A stretch of DNA of 6,123 bases, taken from Chloroflexota bacterium (GTDB taxonomy: Bacteria; Chloroflexota; Anaerolineae; Anaerolineales; Villigracilaceae). The stretch covers positions 1 through 6,123 of the forward strand of contig JAKANW010000198.1 of the NCBI GenBank assembly GCA_021823555.1. The letters run 5' to 3'. A program made the translations under genes and the position numbers. Below are positions 5,103 through 6,123 of the stretch, piece after piece. The notes beneath the pieces were generated by a model. The model saw only the letters and a list, made by a program, of their open reading frames with translations. It was not told the DNA's origin and ran no database searches. How positions within the stretch are numbered: position 1 is the first letter of the stretch; the number at the start of each line of letters is the position of its first letter.

Positions 5103-6011
5103 ATGACTGGAGTAGTTAGTACAACTGTCTTCTGTGTTATAGGAGCCATCCTCCTGGTGGTCCTGCTGGCTGTGCTCAATGCAATACGCATCGTGCCGGA
5201 GTATCAACGTCTGGTGGTATTCCGCCTCGGCCGTGTGTTGGATAAGCCAAAGGGCCCGGGCCTGGTCTTCCTGATCCCTGGCGTGGATCGTCCTGTAAAA
5301 GTGGACCTGCGCGAACAGGTGCGCGAAGTGCCGCACCAGACTTCCATTACGAAGGATAATGCGCCGATCTCGATTGACTTCCTGTGGTACTACAAAGTGA
5401 TTGATCCCGCCCAATCGGTGCTGCAGGTCGGCAACTTCGAATTGTCGGCGGCCGGCATCGCGGCGACAACGCTGCGCGCCGTGATCGGCGGCATCCCGCT
5501 CGACGATGTACTCTCAGAGCGCGAGCACATCAACAATATGCTGCGCACCCGCCTCGATGAAGTGACCGAACGTTGGGGCGTGAAAGTGACCAACGTCGAG
5601 ATCCGCGAGATCATCCCGCCGCGCGACGTACAGGAAGCAATGAATCGCCAGATGTCGGCTGAACGTATCCGCCGCGCGGTCGTGACTGAGTCAACTGGTA
5701 CGCGCGAAGCCGCCATCAACGTGGCTGACGGCGAGAAACAGTCCAACATCCTGAAGGCGGAAGGCGAAAAGCAATCGAACATCCTGCGCGCTGAAGGCGA
5801 GCGCCAGGCGCAAATCCTGAGAGCGGAAGGCTTCGCCCTGGCACTGGAAAAGATCTATGCAGCCGCCGTCCAGGTAGATCAGAAAACCATGACCCTGCAA
5901 TACTTTGAGACGCTCAAATCCATCGGCGCCGGTCAGTCCACCAAATACATCTTCCCGATGGAGTTCACCAGCATGTTGGATAACTTCCTCGGCAAAGACG
6001 GCAAGAAGTAA
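5103..6011 (+). CDS. Slipin/stomatin-like SPFH (Band 7) membrane protein
   Basis: 302 residues. SPFH proteins form large membrane-attached oligomers that organise membrane microdomains. The N-terminus has one hydrophobic anchor (about 9-28). The Band 7 domain follows (about 30-190), with IVPEYQRLVVFRLGRV (30-45), KGPGLVFLIPGVDRPVKVDLRE (50-71), ITKDNAPISIDFLWYYKVIDP (82-102), TTLRAVIGG (122-130), RTRLDEVTERWGVKVTNVEI (148-167) and IPPRDVQEAMNRQMSAER (171-188). Residues about 180-245 form a charged helical coiled coil with three near-identical 11-residue units (209-241). STKYIFP (279-285) is the usual slipin end motif. Length and order match archaeal and bacterial slipins paired with NfeD, and E. 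coli QmcA. Start ATG with AAGGAG 6 bases upstream. A strong terminator follows 20 bases after the stop. Flotillin is less likely because the coiled coil is short and the protein small. Confidence 0.93.
   Translation: MTGVVSTTVFCVIGAILLVVLLAVLNAIRIVPEYQRLVVFRLGRVLDKPKGPGLVFLIPGVDRPVKVDLREQVREVPHQTSITKDNAPISIDFLWYYKVIDPAQSVLQVGNFELSAAGIAATTLRAVIGGIPLDDVLSEREHINNMLRTRLDEVTERWGVKVTNVEIREIIPPRDVQEAMNRQMSAERIRRAVVTESTGTREAAINVADGEKQSNILKAEGEKQSNILRAEGERQAQILRAEGFALALEKIYAAAVQVDQKTMTLQYFETLKSIGAGQSTKYIFPMEFTSMLDNFLGKDGKK
5727..5825 (+). repeat. Three in-frame 33-base repeats (11-residue coiled-coil units)
   Basis: Residues 209-241 of the stomatin-like protein read DGEKQSNILKA, EGEKQSNILRA and EGERQAQILRA, followed by a fourth EG. 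The first two protein units differ at only two positions, yet their codons differ (AAACAGTCC against AAGCAATCG). The duplication is therefore not recent, and the protein sequence seems to have been kept by selection. Confidence 0.85.
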
Positions 6012-6031
6012 TCCGTAAAACGTAATACAAT

Positions 6032-6066
6032 AAGGTCTCCCACGACTTGTGGGAGACTTTATTTTT
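6032..6066 (+). terminator. Intrinsic terminator of the NfeD-stomatin unit
   Basis: Left arm AAGGTCTCCCAC (6032-6043), loop GACTT (6044-6048) and right arm GTGGGAGACTTT (6049-6060) form a 12-pair stem with one G-U pair. It can extend by three more A-T pairs on each side, and a T-run follows (6062-6066). The hairpin begins 20 bases after the stomatin stop codon. The T-run directly touches the next start codon. Confidence 0.92.
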
Positions 6067-6123
6067 ATGAATATCTTACCTGCCTCCCTACGAGACTTGG
6101 GCGCCCTGCGCGCACTCGATCGG
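6067..6123 (+). CDS. 5' end of a downstream gene, possibly a GNAT acetyltransferase (partial)
   Basis: An ATG at 6067 opens a frame that stays open for 19 codons to the end of the window: MNILPASLRDLGALRALDR. The 'A-LRDL-AL--L' pattern is what one sees at the N-terminus of many GNAT-family N-acetyltransferases, where the first strand and helix follow 'R-A---D---L--LE'. That is the only basis for the suggestion. No ribosome binding site is present: the bases directly before the ATG are the T-run and stem of the terminator of the previous gene. If the start is right, translation may be leaderless or the gene weakly expressed. The true start could also lie beyond the window. Confidence 0.45.
   Translation, partial: MNILPASLRDLGALRALDR

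Noticed and set aside
4620..5414. Minus-strand open frame of 264 codons across the NfeD-stomatin junction
   Set aside because: It spans two well-supported plus-strand genes and their ribosome binding site, and its product resembles no family.

Overview
The window (6123 bases, fairly G+C-rich, almost wholly coding) looks like a chromosomal segment of a bacterium of the Chloroflexota, probably Anaerolineae-like. That assignment is an inference. It rests mainly on a secreted protein with two 'YF-ETG ... GYP ... LVQYFQ-AR-E--P' repeats, a design I associate with that phylum, plus a PyrK-like protein and an NfeD/stomatin pair. There are no mobile elements, RNA genes or CRISPR arrays that I can see, and no gene-free stretch longer than about 140 bases.

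Layout, left to right. Bases 2-106 (+) are the last codons of an unrecognised gene. A 67-base gap leads to 174-890 (+), a relative of the dihydroorotate dehydrogenase electron-transfer subunit. It keeps a four-cysteine iron-sulphur motif but has lost the recognisable flavin and pyridine-nucleotide motifs. Its last 21 bases overlap tail-to-tail with a three-gene operon on the minus strand, read from right to left: wecC (UDP-ManNAc dehydrogenase, 4337-3033), wecB (UDP-GlcNAc 2-epimerase, 3011-1866) and a secreted repeat protein (1856-870). Spacers of 21 and 9 bases argue for one transcript. WecB and WecC together convert UDP-GlcNAc to UDP-ManNAc and then to UDP-ManNAcA, an acidic sugar donor for surface polysaccharide or protein glycosylation. 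The third gene may be a surface protein made at the same time.

A 139-base divergent intergenic region (4338-4476) holds a perfect TATAAT on each strand, each inside the same 10-mer GTTGTATAAT. To its right, on the plus strand, lie an NfeD-type membrane protein (4477-5079) and a slipin/stomatin SPFH protein (5103-6011). This is the classic membrane-microdomain pair, here with the short NfeD form that lacks the serine-protease domain. A strong intrinsic terminator (about 6032-6066) closes this unit. The first 19 codons of another gene, possibly a GNAT acetyltransferase, start directly after its T-run at 6067 and leave the window.

I did not find a clear previously undescribed multi-gene system. 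The items most worth a second look are the degenerate PyrK-like protein, the link between ManNAcA synthesis and the secreted repeat protein, the matched divergent promoters, and the 3 x 33-base in-frame repeat in the stomatin coiled coil.
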